Counted from the stretch's first letter, positions 43,806 to 52,680 are shown. The stretch: 64,000 nucleotides of DNA from an uncultured Agrobacterium sp. (GCA_913777615.1 CAJYTK010000001.1:62001-126000), one strand, 5' to 3'. Program-made: numbers and translations. Notes: a model not told the origin generated them from the letters alone.

Positions 43806-45179
43806 TCAGAAGCGGATCGACGCTTTCAAGCCCCGCCCATCGGTCCCATCCTCGAGAACAAGCTGCGCCTTGAAGAGCGTCGCAATCTCCTCGACGATCG
43901 CCAATCCCAGACCAGCTCCCGGCGCCACATTCCCCTCGCCGCGCGCAAAACGCTGACGCACGACAGCGCGTTTTTCAGGCGGGATGCCGATACCGTTATC
44001 CTCCACTTCCAGACAGGCTCTGCCTTCGATCTTGCGCACCCGCACGGTGATTTCCGAGCCGCGCCCAGCGTAAGCAATCGCGTTGCTGATAAGGTTGCCG
44101 AGAAGCTCTCGAAGCAGCAGCGGTTCGGCCTCGACCATTGCGGGCTCGACCTCCTCGAAGCCGAGATCGATATCGGCCTCTGCCGCACTCGGCACGAAAT
44201 CCGCCGTCACCGATTGGGCAAGTGAAACGAGATCGACCGCGACGAGGCTCTGCTTTTCGCCCGAGCCTGCGGCATCGATATTGGCCATGCGCAAAAGCTG
44301 CGCCAGAATATGCTCTGCATGGGCAACGGAAGCATCGCCCTTCTTCGCCGCCGCCTTGGCTTCTTCCAGCGTCTGGGCGCGCGCAGCGAGCGCGAGCTGC
44401 GTGCGGATAATGGCAAGCGGCGTGCGCAACTGATGGCTGGCATTGCCGGTAAAGTGACGCAGCGCATCAAGGGCCGATTGCAGCCGCACCATGAAGGAGT
44501 TGACCGTCTCCACCAGATTTTCAACCTCAACCGGCACGGATTGCCGGATAGGATGCAGATCGTCCGGGCTGCGCTCGCCAATCGCCTCGCTCAAGCGATA
44601 GAGCGGGCGAAGCGAAATCGTCACCGCCACCCAGACGATGGCCGCAGCACCGAGAATCATCAAGAGCAGGCGTAGCGCCGAGCGCAGGATGATGGCGCGG
44701 GCAAGCCGGCTGCGGGCAATGGTGGTTTCCGCAACGGTGACGGTAAAGGGCACGGAATTGATGCCGGTGGAGGCAAAGCGGCGGAGCGCCGCAACGCGGA
44801 TCGGCTCGCCGCGAAACACCGCATCCTGAAAGCGTGGGCTGTCGCCTTGCAGACCGTTCACCGAAGGGAGGTTCTGATAGCCGGTCAAAAACTGGCCGTT
44901 CGGGCCATCCACCCGATAGAAGACGCGATCCTGCGCCGCCGACGTAAGCATTTCCAGCGCGACATAGGGGATGTCGACCTCAAGCGTGCCATTTTCCGCC
45001 ACCACCACCCGTTCCGCTATTGCTAGCGCTGAGCCGGACAGCACCCGGTCGGACACGATGTTGGCGGTGTTTATTGCCTCGCGATAGGTATCGGCAAGCG
45101 CCACGCAGCCGATGATCGCGGTGGACACCAGCAGCCAGCCGAGAAGCCTGCGCCGCAGCGAATAGGCCACTTTCCTCAT
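43806..45179 (-). CDS. tctE: Sensor histidine kinase TctE-like
   Basis: This 457-residue membrane kinase has two membrane helices (~11-30 and ~163-187) around a periplasmic domain of about 130 residues, a HAMP-like segment, then FTGNASHQLRTPLAIIRTQL (His249), NLISNAIAYAGRGS, VEDNGIGIPPE and GAGLGLAIVEEI. The layout and neighbours fit TctE, which senses tricarboxylates. It overlaps the regulator gene by four bases. Confidence 0.92.
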   Translation of the reverse strand: MRKVAYSLRRRLLGWLLVSTAIIGCVALADTYREAINTANIVSDRVLSGSALAIAERVVVAENGTLEVDIPYVALEMLTSAAQDRVFYRVDGPNGQFLTGYQNLPSVNGLQGDSPRFQDAVFRGEPIRVAALRRFASTGINSVPFTVTVAETTIARSRLARAIILRSALRLLLMILGAAAIVWVAVTISLRPLYRLSEAIGERSPDDLHPIRQSVPVEVENLVETVNSFMVRLQSALDALRHFTGNASHQLRTPLAIIRTQLALAARAQTLEEAKAAAKKGDASVAHAEHILAQLLRMANIDAAGSGEKQSLVAVDLVSLAQSVTADFVPSAAEADIDLGFEEVEPAMVEAEPLLLRELLGNLISNAIAYAGRGSEITVRVRKIEGRACLEVEDNGIGIPPEKRAVVRQRFARGEGNVAPGAGLGLAIVEEIATLFKAQLVLEDGTDGRGLKASIRF

Positions 45180-45856
45180 TCGGCAGCCTCGGCCAGCCTT
45201 TCGAGATAGTAACCGATCCCGCGCGCGGTCTTCACCGTCAGCCCGTGGGGTGCAAGCCGCTTGCGCAGACGGCTGACATATTGCTCGATGGCATTGCCGG
45301 AAAGCTCGTCATCGAAACCGGTCAGCGACTGAACGATGGCTTCCTTCGCCACGACCTTGCCCGCCCGCATGAACAGAACCTCAAGCAATGCCACTTCGCG
45401 CGCCGGCAGATCGAGCGGATGACCGCCAGCGGAAAAGGTGCGTGAGGTGAGATCGAAAGAGACATTGCCGAAGCTGACGAGAGAGGAGCGTAAGCCAGCA
45501 TTGCGCCGCAAAAGCACGCGCACCCGCGCCTCAAACTCCGCAATATCGAAGGGCTTGATCATGTAGTCGTCAGCGCCGAGATCGAGTCCCTTGACCTTCT
45601 CTTCCGGCGTGCCGCGGGCCGTCAAGATCAGAACGGCCGCCTTGTCCTGGCGCGCGCGCATGGAGCGCAGCACGTCGATGCCATCCTTTTCCGGCAGGTT
45701 GAGATCGAGAATGACGAGATCGAAATTCTCCGCCGCAATTGCCGCATCCGCCGAATTGCCATCAGACACCACATCAACGGCATAGCCGCTGCCGCGCAAC
45801 AGCGCAGACAGTCCCTCCGACAGAACCTGATTGTCCTCCACCAGCAGTATGCGCAA
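45176..45856 (-). CDS. tctD: Response regulator TctD-like (OmpR family)
   Basis: This 226-residue regulator has a receiver (MRILLVEDNQ, acceptor Asp51 in LVILDLNLPEKDG, Lys in MIKPFDIAEF) and a winged-helix domain (LPAREVALLEVLFMRAGKVV and NAIEQYVSRLRKRL). It probably activates tctCBA. It is the first gene of the minus-strand tctDE pair and is divergent from the binding-protein gene at 45973. Confidence 0.93.
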   Translation of the reverse strand: MRILLVEDNQVLSEGLSALLRGSGYAVDVVSDGNSADAAIAAENFDLVILDLNLPEKDGIDVLRSMRARQDKAAVLILTARGTPEEKVKGLDLGADDYMIKPFDIAEFEARVRVLLRRNAGLRSSLVSFGNVSFDLTSRTFSAGGHPLDLPAREVALLEVLFMRAGKVVAKEAIVQSLTGFDDELSGNAIEQYVSRLRKRLAPHGLTVKTARGIGYYLERLAEAAE

Positions 45857-45972
45857 GCGTGAAACCCCTCTCTCATCCAGACGTTAGCGAAGTCGATATC
45901 GCTTGTGAATGGTCTGCGCGAGAAAGCAGACGCTTATGCAGGCCCGACTTGTGAAGAGCACCGCCCTGCGGC

Positions 45973-47052
45973 ATGATCGCGCCCATGCGTATCGCCCTTG
46001 CTCTTTGTGTCCTTCTTCTAGGCAGTGCCGCGTCTCAGGCGCAGCCAGTGCTTTTTCCGGCATTGTCCGGCAAGGCGGACGTCCAGACGCTGGTGGTCTA
46101 CTCCTCGCTGGATGAGCCGCTGGCGACCCCGATGATCGAAGGATTCCAGCGCGCCAACCCGGACGTCGCCGTATCCTATGAGGACATGCTGACCGGCGAG
46201 ATTTACGACCGCATCGTGGAGGAGACCGATAGCGGCAGAAGGACGGCGGACTTCGCCTTCTCCTCCGCCATGGACCTGCAGGTCAAGCTCAGCAATGACG
46301 GCTACGCGCAGCGCTCCGACCTGCCCGGCAGCGCGCTTTGGCCCGCCTGGGCCAATTGGCGCAATACCGCCTACGCGCTGACTTTCGAGCCCGCCGTTTT
46401 CGTCTATCACAAGCCAAGCTTCGTCAACGAGAAGCCACCCGCGAGCCGGGCTGAATTCGTCGAGTATCTGCAACGCCACGCCAAAGATGTGCATGGCCGC
46501 ATTGCCACCTATGACATCGAGCGCTCCGGCGTCGGCTTCCTTTTCATGTCGCGCGACCAGGAGCAGTTCGGAGATATCTGGAATGTCATCAAAGCCATGG
46601 GGGCCGCGGGTGTAAAAGTCTATTCCACCAGTTCCGCCATTCTGGAACGCATCTCCGACGGCCGCTTCGTGCTGGGCTACAACATCCTCGGCTCCTACGC
46701 CGCAGACTGGGCCGCCCGCCACCCGGATGTCGGCATCATGCTGCCCAGCGACTATACCGTGGTCATGTCGCGCATCGGCCTCGTGCCGCAAGCCGCCGCC
46801 AATCCGGAACTCGGACGCCGCTACCTGCAGTTTTTCATGTCGAAGGAAGGCCAGACCATCATGGCACGGCAGCTGCAGATTCCCGCAGTCAGCCCGGAAG
46901 TGGCCGGCGAAAACACCGCCAACACAATGCAGGCCATCCATGGCGCACAATTGCGCCCTGTCCCGGTCAGCCCCGGCCTGATGGTCTATCTCGATCAGGT
47001 GAAGCGTGCGCGCATCATCGAGCGCTGGAACGAGGCGTTGCGGTCGCAGTAG
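45973..47052 (+). CDS. ABC-type extracellular solute-binding protein (no permease nearby)
   Basis: This 359-residue exported protein (signal peptide MRIALALCVLLLGSAASQAQ after a short lead) has the type-2 binding-protein pattern seen in iron(III)- and phosphonate-type receptors: LVVYSSLDEPLATPMIEGFQ, RRTADFAFSSAMDLQVKLSN, and YNILGSYAADWAARHPDVGI. No ABC permease or ATPase lies nearby. It is divergent from tctDE, and related genes elsewhere are also found beside such kinases, so it may act as a periplasmic co-sensor. The ligand is unknown. Confidence 0.85.
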   Translation: MIAPMRIALALCVLLLGSAASQAQPVLFPALSGKADVQTLVVYSSLDEPLATPMIEGFQRANPDVAVSYEDMLTGEIYDRIVEETDSGRRTADFAFSSAMDLQVKLSNDGYAQRSDLPGSALWPAWANWRNTAYALTFEPAVFVYHKPSFVNEKPPASRAEFVEYLQRHAKDVHGRIATYDIERSGVGFLFMSRDQEQFGDIWNVIKAMGAAGVKVYSTSSAILERISDGRFVLGYNILGSYAADWAARHPDVGIMLPSDYTVVMSRIGLVPQAAANPELGRRYLQFFMSKEGQTIMARQLQIPAVSPEVAGENTANTMQAIHGAQLRPVPVSPGLMVYLDQVKRARIIERWNEALRSQ

Positions 47053-47374
47053 ACGGCCAACCTTTCCCATTATTCCTGCGACACGCACAGGAATGAGAAA
47101 ACTTCACGCAAACCGCACGTCACAGCCCTCGCCGCAAAAATTAACAGCCGGTAAACGCTGCAACATTCCATCAGCGTCAGTTAAATGACAGCTTTGTGTG
47201 GTGCTCTGCAATTCTTCTTCATGCCGTGGAGGCGGGTGAGGAAGCGGGAGGCAAGTCTCATCGCAGTGTACCGTTCAACAGGCAGCGTCTTCGCGCCATG
47301 TCGGCAAATCTGCGTGCTCCTTCCGTTGTCAATGATCGCAACGATGCCCAAACGGCATTCAAGGAGGATTCACT
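47053..47374. promoter_or_regulatory. tctC upstream region with imperfect palindrome
   Basis: This 322-base region has no gene. A nested palindrome, TTAAC (47141) / ACGCTG (47155-47160) / CAGCGT (47172-47177) / GTTAA (47180-47184), lies about 190 bases before tctC and is a candidate TctD site. A shorter inverted repeat (TTCCTG...CAGGAA, ~47080-47100) lies just past the preceding gene. Confidence 0.4.
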
Positions 47375-48319
47375 TTGAAGCATTTTTTCCTCGCCTCGCT
47401 TCTGGCTGGCGCCATCGCTCTTCCCGCAGCAGCTGCTGATTACACCATCATCGCGCCTGCCAATCCGGGCGGCGGCTGGGACCAGACGGCCCGCTCGCTG
47501 CAGACGGTTCTGCAGGAAGAAGGCATTTCCAAGAGCGTGCAGGTTCAAAACGTTCCAGGCGCCGGCGGCACCATCGGTCTGGCCCAGTTCGCAAGCCAGC
47601 AGAAGGGCAACGCCAACGCGCTGATCGTTGGTGGCTATGTCATGGTTGGCGCTATCCTCACCAACAAGGCACCTGTGACCCTCAAGGACGTCACCCCGAT
47701 CGCGCGTCTGACCGGTGAATATGAGGCGGTCGTTGTTCCGGCCTCCTCGCCGATCCAGACGATGGCTGAACTTATCGAGCAGCTGAAGAAGGATCCGGGC
47801 AGCGTGTCCTGGGGCGGCGGTTCGGCTGGCGGCACCGACCACATCACGGCGGGCCTGATTGCCAAGGCAGCAGGCGTCGATCCGACCAAGATCAACTACA
47901 TCGCCTATTCCGGCGGCGGCGAAGCGCTTGCTTCCATCCTCGGCGCGCAGGTCACTGCCGGTATTTCCGGCTATGGCGAATTTGAAAGCCAGGTGAAGGC
48001 TGGAACGCTTCGCCTTCTCGCTGTCACCAGCGCAGAGAAGCTTCCGGGCGTTGACGCACCGACCCTGAAGGACAGCGGCCTCGACGTGGTCGTGCAGAAC
48101 TGGCGCATGGTTGCCGCTCCTCCCGGCCTAACGCCCGATCAGGAAAAGGCCGTCAATGCCGATATCGAGAAGCTGGTCAAATCCGCCAAGTGGCAGGAAA
48201 CGCTGAAGACGAAGGGTTGGACGGATACCTATCTCGCCGGTGAAGCCTTCAAGGCCGAACTTGCCAAGGATACGGCTGCAACCGAGACCATTCTCAAAGA
48301 CATCGGACTTGTAAAATGA
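47375..48319 (+). CDS. tctC: Tripartite tricarboxylate transporter receptor TctC
   Basis: This 314-residue periplasmic receptor has a signal peptide (MKHFFLASLLAGAIALPAAA) and the TctC/Bug family pattern: DYTIIAPANPGGGWDQTARS, VQNVPGAGGTIGLAQF and WGGGSAGGTDHITAGL. It binds citrate-like acids. It starts with TTG: AAGGAGG lies 7 bases before it and no ATG fits. It overlaps tctB by four bases. Confidence 0.92.
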   Translation: MKHFFLASLLAGAIALPAAAADYTIIAPANPGGGWDQTARSLQTVLQEEGISKSVQVQNVPGAGGTIGLAQFASQQKGNANALIVGGYVMVGAILTNKAPVTLKDVTPIARLTGEYEAVVVPASSPIQTMAELIEQLKKDPGSVSWGGGSAGGTDHITAGLIAKAAGVDPTKINYIAYSGGGEALASILGAQVTAGISGYGEFESQVKAGTLRLLAVTSAEKLPGVDAPTLKDSGLDVVVQNWRMVAAPPGLTPDQEKAVNADIEKLVKSAKWQETLKTKGWTDTYLAGEAFKAELAKDTAATETILKDIGLVK

Positions 48320-48810
48320 GCCAGGGTATCAACCCCTCACAGACACAAAAACGCCGCCCTGATTGGGCGGCGCTCCTCATCGCGGTGGCGCTCGTCGCCA
48401 TCGCTGCCGTCATCTTCTGGGATTCCGGCCGTCTGGCCAGCGTTACCGGCTATTCGCCGGTCGGTCCCGCCACCGTGCCTTATGCCATCGCCTTCTGTCT
48501 TGTGGGTCTGGCGATCTGGACCGCCATCGAAGCCTGGCGCGGAGAGTTTCCTGAGCGTGACAAACAGGAGGTTGCACCCGTTGTCTGGGTTGTTGCCGGT
48601 CTTGCTGCACAGATGCTCCTGTTGAACATTGCAGGCTTTTCGATCGCCACCGGCCTGCTGTTTGCCTTTACTGCACGCGCCTTCGGCAAGAAGAAGCTGC
48701 ACTACTCGATCCCGCTCGGCATCGTGATCAGCTTCGTCGTCTGGTTCATCTTCGCGCGTCTGCTGCAACTGTCGCTTCCGGCTGGCCCGTTCGAACAGCT
48801 TTTCATCTGA
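48316..48810 (+). CDS. tctB: Tripartite tricarboxylate transporter small membrane subunit TctB
   Basis: This 164-residue protein has four membrane helices (ALLIAVALVAIAAVIFWDSG at the start, LHYSIPLGIVISFVVWFIFA near the end), the form of TctB. It is needed with TctA for solute:cation symport. Its ATG overlaps the tctC stop, and tctA follows after 95 bases. Confidence 0.9.
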   Translation: MSQGINPSQTQKRRPDWAALLIAVALVAIAAVIFWDSGRLASVTGYSPVGPATVPYAIAFCLVGLAIWTAIEAWRGEFPERDKQEVAPVVWVVAGLAAQMLLLNIAGFSIATGLLFAFTARAFGKKKLHYSIPLGIVISFVVWFIFARLLQLSLPAGPFEQLFI

Positions 48811-48905
48811 GTGCGACCAAGTTTTAGAACAACAAAGATCAGAGGCTTGACCGCAGCGGGATGCGAACTCCGCGGCAGCCTCGCCCGACAGGGGGACATC
48901 TGTCT

Positions 48906-50423
48906 ATGAGCACATTCGAATTTCTATTGCACGGTCTTGAGGTTGCAGCCCAACCCATGAACCTGCTCTACGCGCTGATCGGCGTGACGCTCGGCACCGC
49001 CGTGGGCGTTCTGCCCGGTATCGGCCCGGCGCTGACCGTCGCCCTTCTCCTGCCCGTCACCTACCGGCTTGATCCCGCGGGTTCGCTGATCATGTTCGCC
49101 GGTATCTATTATGGCGGCATGTATGGTGGCTCGACCACCTCGATCCTGCTGAATACGCCAGGCGAAAGCGCCTCGATCGTGACCGCGCTGGAAGGCAACA
49201 AGATGGCCCGCAAGGGTCGTGGCGGTCCAGCGCTTGCCACCGCCGCCATCGGCTCCTTCGTCGCTGGTCTGATCGCAACGATCGCGCTCGCCTTCGTCGC
49301 GCCCTATATCGTCAAGCTAGCGCTGGTCTTCGGCCCGCGCGAATATTTTGCGCTGATGGTTCTGGCCTTCGTCACCGTTTCGTCCGCTTTCGGCGATTCC
49401 GCGCTGCGCGGCCTTACCTCGCTCTTCATCGGCTTTGCCCTTGCGATTGTCGGCATCGACCAGCTGACGGGTCAGACGCGCATGAGCTTCGGGGTGCCGG
49501 ATCTTCTCGATGGCATCGAGGTCACCACATTGGCGGTCGCCATGTTCGCCATCGGCGAGACACTCTTCATCGTGGCTCAAGGCCAGACAGGCGAAGACAA
49601 GGTCGAAGCCGTCAAGGGTTCGGTCTGGATGAGCGCGCAGGATTGGGCACGCTCCTGGAAGCCATGGCTGCGCGGCACGTTGATCGGCTTCCCCATTGGC
49701 GCCATGCCTGCAGGCGGCGCGGAAATCGGCACCTTCCTGTCTTACGCGACCGAAAAGAAGCTGACCAAATATCCGGAAGAATTCGGCGAAGGCGCCATCG
49801 AAGGTGTGGCCGGTCCGGAAGCGGCCAACAATGCCTCGGCTGCCGGTACGCTCGTTCCGCTTCTGACGCTCGGCCTGCCCACCACGGCAACGGCTGCCAT
49901 CATGCTGGCCGGTTTCCAGCAATACGGCCTGCAACCCGGCCCGCTGCTGTTTGCCACCAACCCGCAGCTCGTCTGGGGCCTGATTGCCAGCCTCTTCATC
50001 GCCAACCTCATGCTCCTGGTGTTGAACCTGCCGCTGATCGGCCTGTGGGTGAAGCTGCTGACCATTCCAAAGCCATGGCTCTATGCTGGCATTCTGCTGT
50101 TTGCGACGCTCGGCACCATCGGAGCAAACCCCTCGGTCTTCGAACTCGGCATGCTGCTGGCATTCGGTATCCTCGGCTACATCATGCGCATCTTCGGCTA
50201 TCCGATTGCGCCAGCCGTCGTTGGCCTTATCCTCGGCCCGCTGGCCGAACAGCAGCTGCGCCGTGCGCTGGCCATCGGTCAGGGTGATCCTTCGGTGCTC
50301 TTTACCTCACCGATTGCCGTCGGCCTCTTCCTCGTCGCTGCCGCCGCCTTCATCATTCCGCTGATTATGCGTATCCGTGGACGTGGACAGGTTCTGACGC
50401 AGCTTGCGGCCAACGAAGACTGA
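48906..50423 (+). CDS. tctA: Tripartite tricarboxylate transporter large membrane subunit TctA
   Basis: This 505-residue protein has about 11-12 helices and the TctA signatures [40 protein letters not shown] and [20 protein letters not shown]. It is the main transport subunit. The ATG at 48906 ([14 protein letters not shown]) has CAGGGGGA upstream; a further in-frame ATG 15 codons earlier is less likely. A terminator follows. Confidence 0.96.
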   Translation: MSTFEFLLHGLEVAAQPMNLLYALIGVTLGTAVGVLPGIGPALTVALLLPVTYRLDPAGSLIMFAGIYYGGMYGGSTTSILLNTPGESASIVTALEGNKMARKGRGGPALATAAIGSFVAGLIATIALAFVAPYIVKLALVFGPREYFALMVLAFVTVSSAFGDSALRGLTSLFIGFALAIVGIDQLTGQTRMSFGVPDLLDGIEVTTLAVAMFAIGETLFIVAQGQTGEDKVEAVKGSVWMSAQDWARSWKPWLRGTLIGFPIGAMPAGGAEIGTFLSYATEKKLTKYPEEFGEGAIEGVAGPEAANNASAAGTLVPLLTLGLPTTATAAIMLAGFQQYGLQPGPLLFATNPQLVWGLIASLFIANLMLLVLNLPLIGLWVKLLTIPKPWLYAGILLFATLGTIGANPSVFELGMLLAFGILGYIMRIFGYPIAPAVVGLILGPLAEQQLRRALAIGQGDPSVLFTSPIAVGLFLVAAAAFIIPLIMRIRGRGQVLTQLAANED

Positions 50424-50455
50424 TACCGAACGACGAAACCTCCCAAGACCGGCAG

Positions 50456-50486
50456 CCCCGCATCGTTTTCCGATGCGGGGTTTTTT
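50456..50486 (+). terminator. Rho-independent terminator of tctCBA
   Basis: Arms CCCCGCATCG (50456-50465) and CGATGCGGGG (50471-50480) are perfect complements and are followed by six T residues, 33 bases past tctA. Confidence 0.9.
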
Positions 50487-50528
50487 CATGGCTCGATGCT
50501 CCGATGAGATCGCCATGCACTGCAATCC

Positions 50529-50554
50529 GGAACACACGCCACCGAACCTGAGTT
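50529..50554 (+). promoter_or_regulatory. Weak EcfG-type promoter candidate before the small lipoprotein gene
   Basis: GGAAC (50529-50533) and AGTT (50551-50554) are 17 bases apart, a one-mismatch match to the GGAAC-N16/17-CGTT consensus, 41 bases before the ATG at 50596. Confidence 0.35.
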
Positions 50555-50595
50555 AAACTCATTAGTATTCACTCTGTGACAGCCATGGGACCATC

Positions 50596-50856
50596 ATGCG
50601 AAAGCTCAGCCTTCTTCTCGTTCTGGCGCTTGCCTCCTGTACTTCGACGGCCTCAAGTGTCGAGCCAATCCCCGGCAGCATCACCTATGGCGGTCAACCG
50701 CATGGCAGGCTGACCAAAGCCCCTGCCGGTTCCACAATGAGCCACAGTTTCAGAACCGGTGACGGTCGTCTCGCTCTGGAAACCTACCGTATAGAGCCGG
50801 ACCGCTCACTGACGCTGCTGCGTCGCGAAATCATCAGCGACTATCCGGAAAACTGA
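50596..50856 (+). CDS. Small lipoprotein of unknown function
   Basis: This 86-residue protein has a lipoprotein signal (MRKLSLLLVLALASCTSTAS; lipobox LASC, Cys15) and a short soluble part (ITYGGQPHGRLTKAPAGSTM) with no known domain. It lies between tctA and dps, with a weak stress-type promoter match upstream. Confidence 0.65.
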   Translation: MRKLSLLLVLALASCTSTASSVEPIPGSITYGGQPHGRLTKAPAGSTMSHSFRTGDGRLALETYRIEPDRSLTLLRREIISDYPEN

Positions 50857-50905
50857 ACCTTCGCCATAGCGGGGCGGAATTTTCGACGCGCCTCTGAAAC
50901 GCGGC

Positions 50906-50930
50906 GGAACATCATACGGCCCTGTCCGTT
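50906..50930 (+). promoter_or_regulatory. EcfG-type promoter of dps
   Basis: GGAAC (50906-50910) and CGTT (50927-50930) are separated by exactly 16 bases, a perfect match to the alphaproteobacterial general-stress consensus. The dps ATG is 55 bases downstream. Confidence 0.7.
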
Positions 50931-50984
50931 GCTCTCGTGAAAATGAAGATGCGGAGCGTTTCCGCACCCGTTCAGGAGATGACA

Positions 50985-51473
50985 ATGAAGACTCACAAGA
51001 CCAAAAACGACCTGCCCTCCAACGCCAAGGCAACGGTAATCGGGCTTTTGAACGAAGCGCTCGCCTCGATGATCGACCTGGCGCTTCTGACCAAGCAGGC
51101 CCACTGGAACCTCAAGGGCCCTCAGTTCATCGCAGTCCACGAGTTGCTCGACAGCTTCCGCAAGCTGATCGACAACCACACAGACATTGTCGCCGAACGC
51201 GCCGTTCAGCTGGGCGGCACCGCACTTGGAAGCCTCCAAAGCGTGTCCTCCACGACCAAGCTGAAGGCCTACCCCACGGACATCTACAAGATCCATGACC
51301 ACCTGGCAGAGCTGATCGAGCGCTATGGCGACGTCGCCAATCTGGTGCGCAAGTCGATCGATGAGGCGGATGAGGCGGGCGACGCCAATACGGCCGATAT
51401 CTTCACCGCGGCCTCTCGCGATCTCGATAAATCGCTCTGGTTCCTGGAAGCCCACGTACAGGAAAAAGCCTGA
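50985..51473 (+). CDS. dps: DNA-protecting ferritin-like protein Dps
   Basis: This 162-residue protein forms hollow 12-mers that store iron and shield DNA during oxidative stress. It carries the Dps ferroxidase residues: LLTKQAHWNLKGPQFIAVHE (His, His) and DSFRKLIDNHTDIVAERAVQ (Asp, Glu) at the dimer interface. The Lys-rich N-terminus (MKTHKTKNDL) may bind DNA. The ATG at 50985 has AGGAG 6 bases upstream. The length equals that of the well-studied Agrobacterium Dps. A perfect EcfG promoter precedes it. Confidence 0.95.
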   Translation: MKTHKTKNDLPSNAKATVIGLLNEALASMIDLALLTKQAHWNLKGPQFIAVHELLDSFRKLIDNHTDIVAERAVQLGGTALGSLQSVSSTTKLKAYPTDIYKIHDHLAELIERYGDVANLVRKSIDEADEAGDANTADIFTAASRDLDKSLWFLEAHVQEKA

Positions 51474-51476
51474 CAC

Positions 51477-51510
51477 GAAAAAGCGCCCGGAATTGACCGG
51501 GCGCTTCTCT
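51477..51510. terminator. Terminator between dps and the convergent small gene
   Basis: Arms AAGCGCCCGG (51481-51490) and CCGGGCGCTT (51497-51506) are perfect complements. The flanking A-run at 51478-51482 gives a T-run on the minus strand; the plus-strand tail is less T-rich (CTCTC). It probably serves both strands. Confidence 0.7.
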
Positions 51511-51615
51511 CTAACTGAAACTAAAACCGAAGCGGATTGAAGCTATTCAGACCTGCTCCGGCGTTTTGGGCCATCCATAACAGATCGGCGTCACATCCGT
51601 AGCGCCCGATTTACG

Positions 51616-51837
51616 TCAGTGGCGCCTCAGAACCGCTTTTCCGATATCTCGAAGCAGATCGTGATCGAGTATGCCGCGCTGAGCGCTGCGGATCAGTATG
51701 GCAGCGCACTCATTGGCAACCGGGCTGCTGCGATCTTCAAGGCACTCGAAACAAACACCGTCAAAGATCGTCTGCAGGTCCGTAATTTGCTGGGGCGACA
51801 ATTGTGCGCCAACTCGTTGAAATGCCGCGTAGGACAA
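51616..51837 (-). CDS. Small soluble protein of unknown function
   Basis: This 73-residue protein starts at a TTG (51837) with GGGAGG 7 bases upstream; an in-frame stop just before it rules out a longer form. It reads MSYAAFQRVGAQLSPQQITD, then LQTIFDGVCFECLEDRSSPV and ILIRSAQRGILDHDLLRDIG, and looks helical and soluble. Similar short proteins occur in rhizobia, to my knowledge without a function. An overlapping plus-strand frame has no ribosome site. Confidence 0.6.
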   Translation of the reverse strand: MSYAAFQRVGAQLSPQQITDLQTIFDGVCFECLEDRSSPVANECAAILIRSAQRGILDHDLLRDIGKAVLRRH

Positions 51838-51957
51838 GGCTCATCCTCCCGTAACATGCTGACAAACGATGTAAATTTCCGTGAACGATTAAGTTCTACA
51901 CCCGATCGAATCAGAAGTCGAATCAGATTTTAACCAATTATCAATCACTCAATAATT

Positions 51958-51982
51958 GGAACCGGCTCTTCTTTCAGCCGTT
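51958..51982 (+). promoter_or_regulatory. EcfG-type promoter of csbD
   Basis: GGAAC (51958-51962) and CGTT (51979-51982) are separated by exactly 16 bases, a perfect consensus match, 32 bases before the ATG at 52015. Confidence 0.7.
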
Positions 51983-52014
51983 ACTTTGACAGACTACAAC
52001 AGAGGAGACACATC

Positions 52015-52218
52015 ATGGATTGGAACCGCGTAGAAGGTAACTGGAAGCAGGTCAAGGGCAAGATCAAGGAACAGTGGGGCAAGCTCACAGATGACGACCT
52101 TGATCAGATTGCAGGCAAGCGCGACCAGCTGGAAGGCAAGATCCAGGAGCGCTACGGCGTCGAAAAAGACCGCGTCAAAGACGACGTCGACAGCTGGTAT
52201 GGACGCCAGAGCTGGTAA
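52015..52218 (+). CDS. CsbD-family stress protein
   Basis: This 67-residue protein is a clear CsbD family member: MDWNRVEGNWKQVKGKIKEQ, WGKLTDDDLDQIAGKRDQLE, GKIQERYGVEKDRVKDDVDS. These small hydrophilic proteins accumulate in general stress but have no known mechanism. GAGGAGACACATC precedes the ATG. A perfect EcfG promoter drives it. Confidence 0.93.
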   Translation: MDWNRVEGNWKQVKGKIKEQWGKLTDDDLDQIAGKRDQLEGKIQERYGVEKDRVKDDVDSWYGRQSW

Positions 52219-52290
52219 GAGGCGCAGCGAAAGCGCCAAAACTCCACGAGCCGCGCCACCTGCGGCTCGTGTGGCATATGGCGTGTGATT

Positions 52291-52680
52291 TTACTGGCGC
52301 AGCCCCACACCGCCAAGCAGTTTTTCTACAGTTATGTCTATCATCCAGCCAACACCTTTGATCGGCATCCTGTCTCGATCGTAAATGATCCGGCCCCCAA
52401 CTCTGATCCACCGATAACGCTCAGGATCGATTTCGATCTCATAATCCTCCTGGTACAGGTTGCCATTGAGGAGATTGTCGTGGATGGCCTTCGCTACTCT
52501 TTCCCGGCTGGATGGTGCGACCCTCATCAGAAACGCCTCGATCGTCATTCCCTCCGCCCCTTCCGCCTCCGAAAACCCGCAGATCGCGGCACTCACCCGG
52601 TCTAGCGAAAGCCAGTTCTCGGTGACGTCCCAGGAATAATACCCTACCTCGTTGATGTCCTTGCCTAAAAGGCAATCCAT
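52291..52680 (-). CDS. Stand-alone PAS-domain protein
   Basis: This 129-residue protein is a single PAS/PAC domain: VGYYSWDVTENWLSLDRVSA, EAFLMRVAPSSRERVAKAIH, and YEIEIDPERYRWIRVGGRII with GVGWMIDITVEK at the end. There is no output domain, so it may work with a separate partner. The ATG at 52680 has GGAGAGG just upstream; a TTG four codons earlier is an alternative start. Confidence 0.8.
   Translation of the reverse strand: MDCLLGKDINEVGYYSWDVTENWLSLDRVSAAICGFSEAEGAEGMTIEAFLMRVAPSSRERVAKAIHDNLLNGNLYQEDYEIEIDPERYRWIRVGGRIIYDRDRMPIKGVGWMIDITVEKLLGGVGLRQ

Noticed and set aside
51619-51933. A 104-codon plus-strand frame overlapping the small minus-strand gene
   Set aside because: The minus-strand gene has a strong ribosome site and a compact protein-like sequence; the plus-strand frame has neither.
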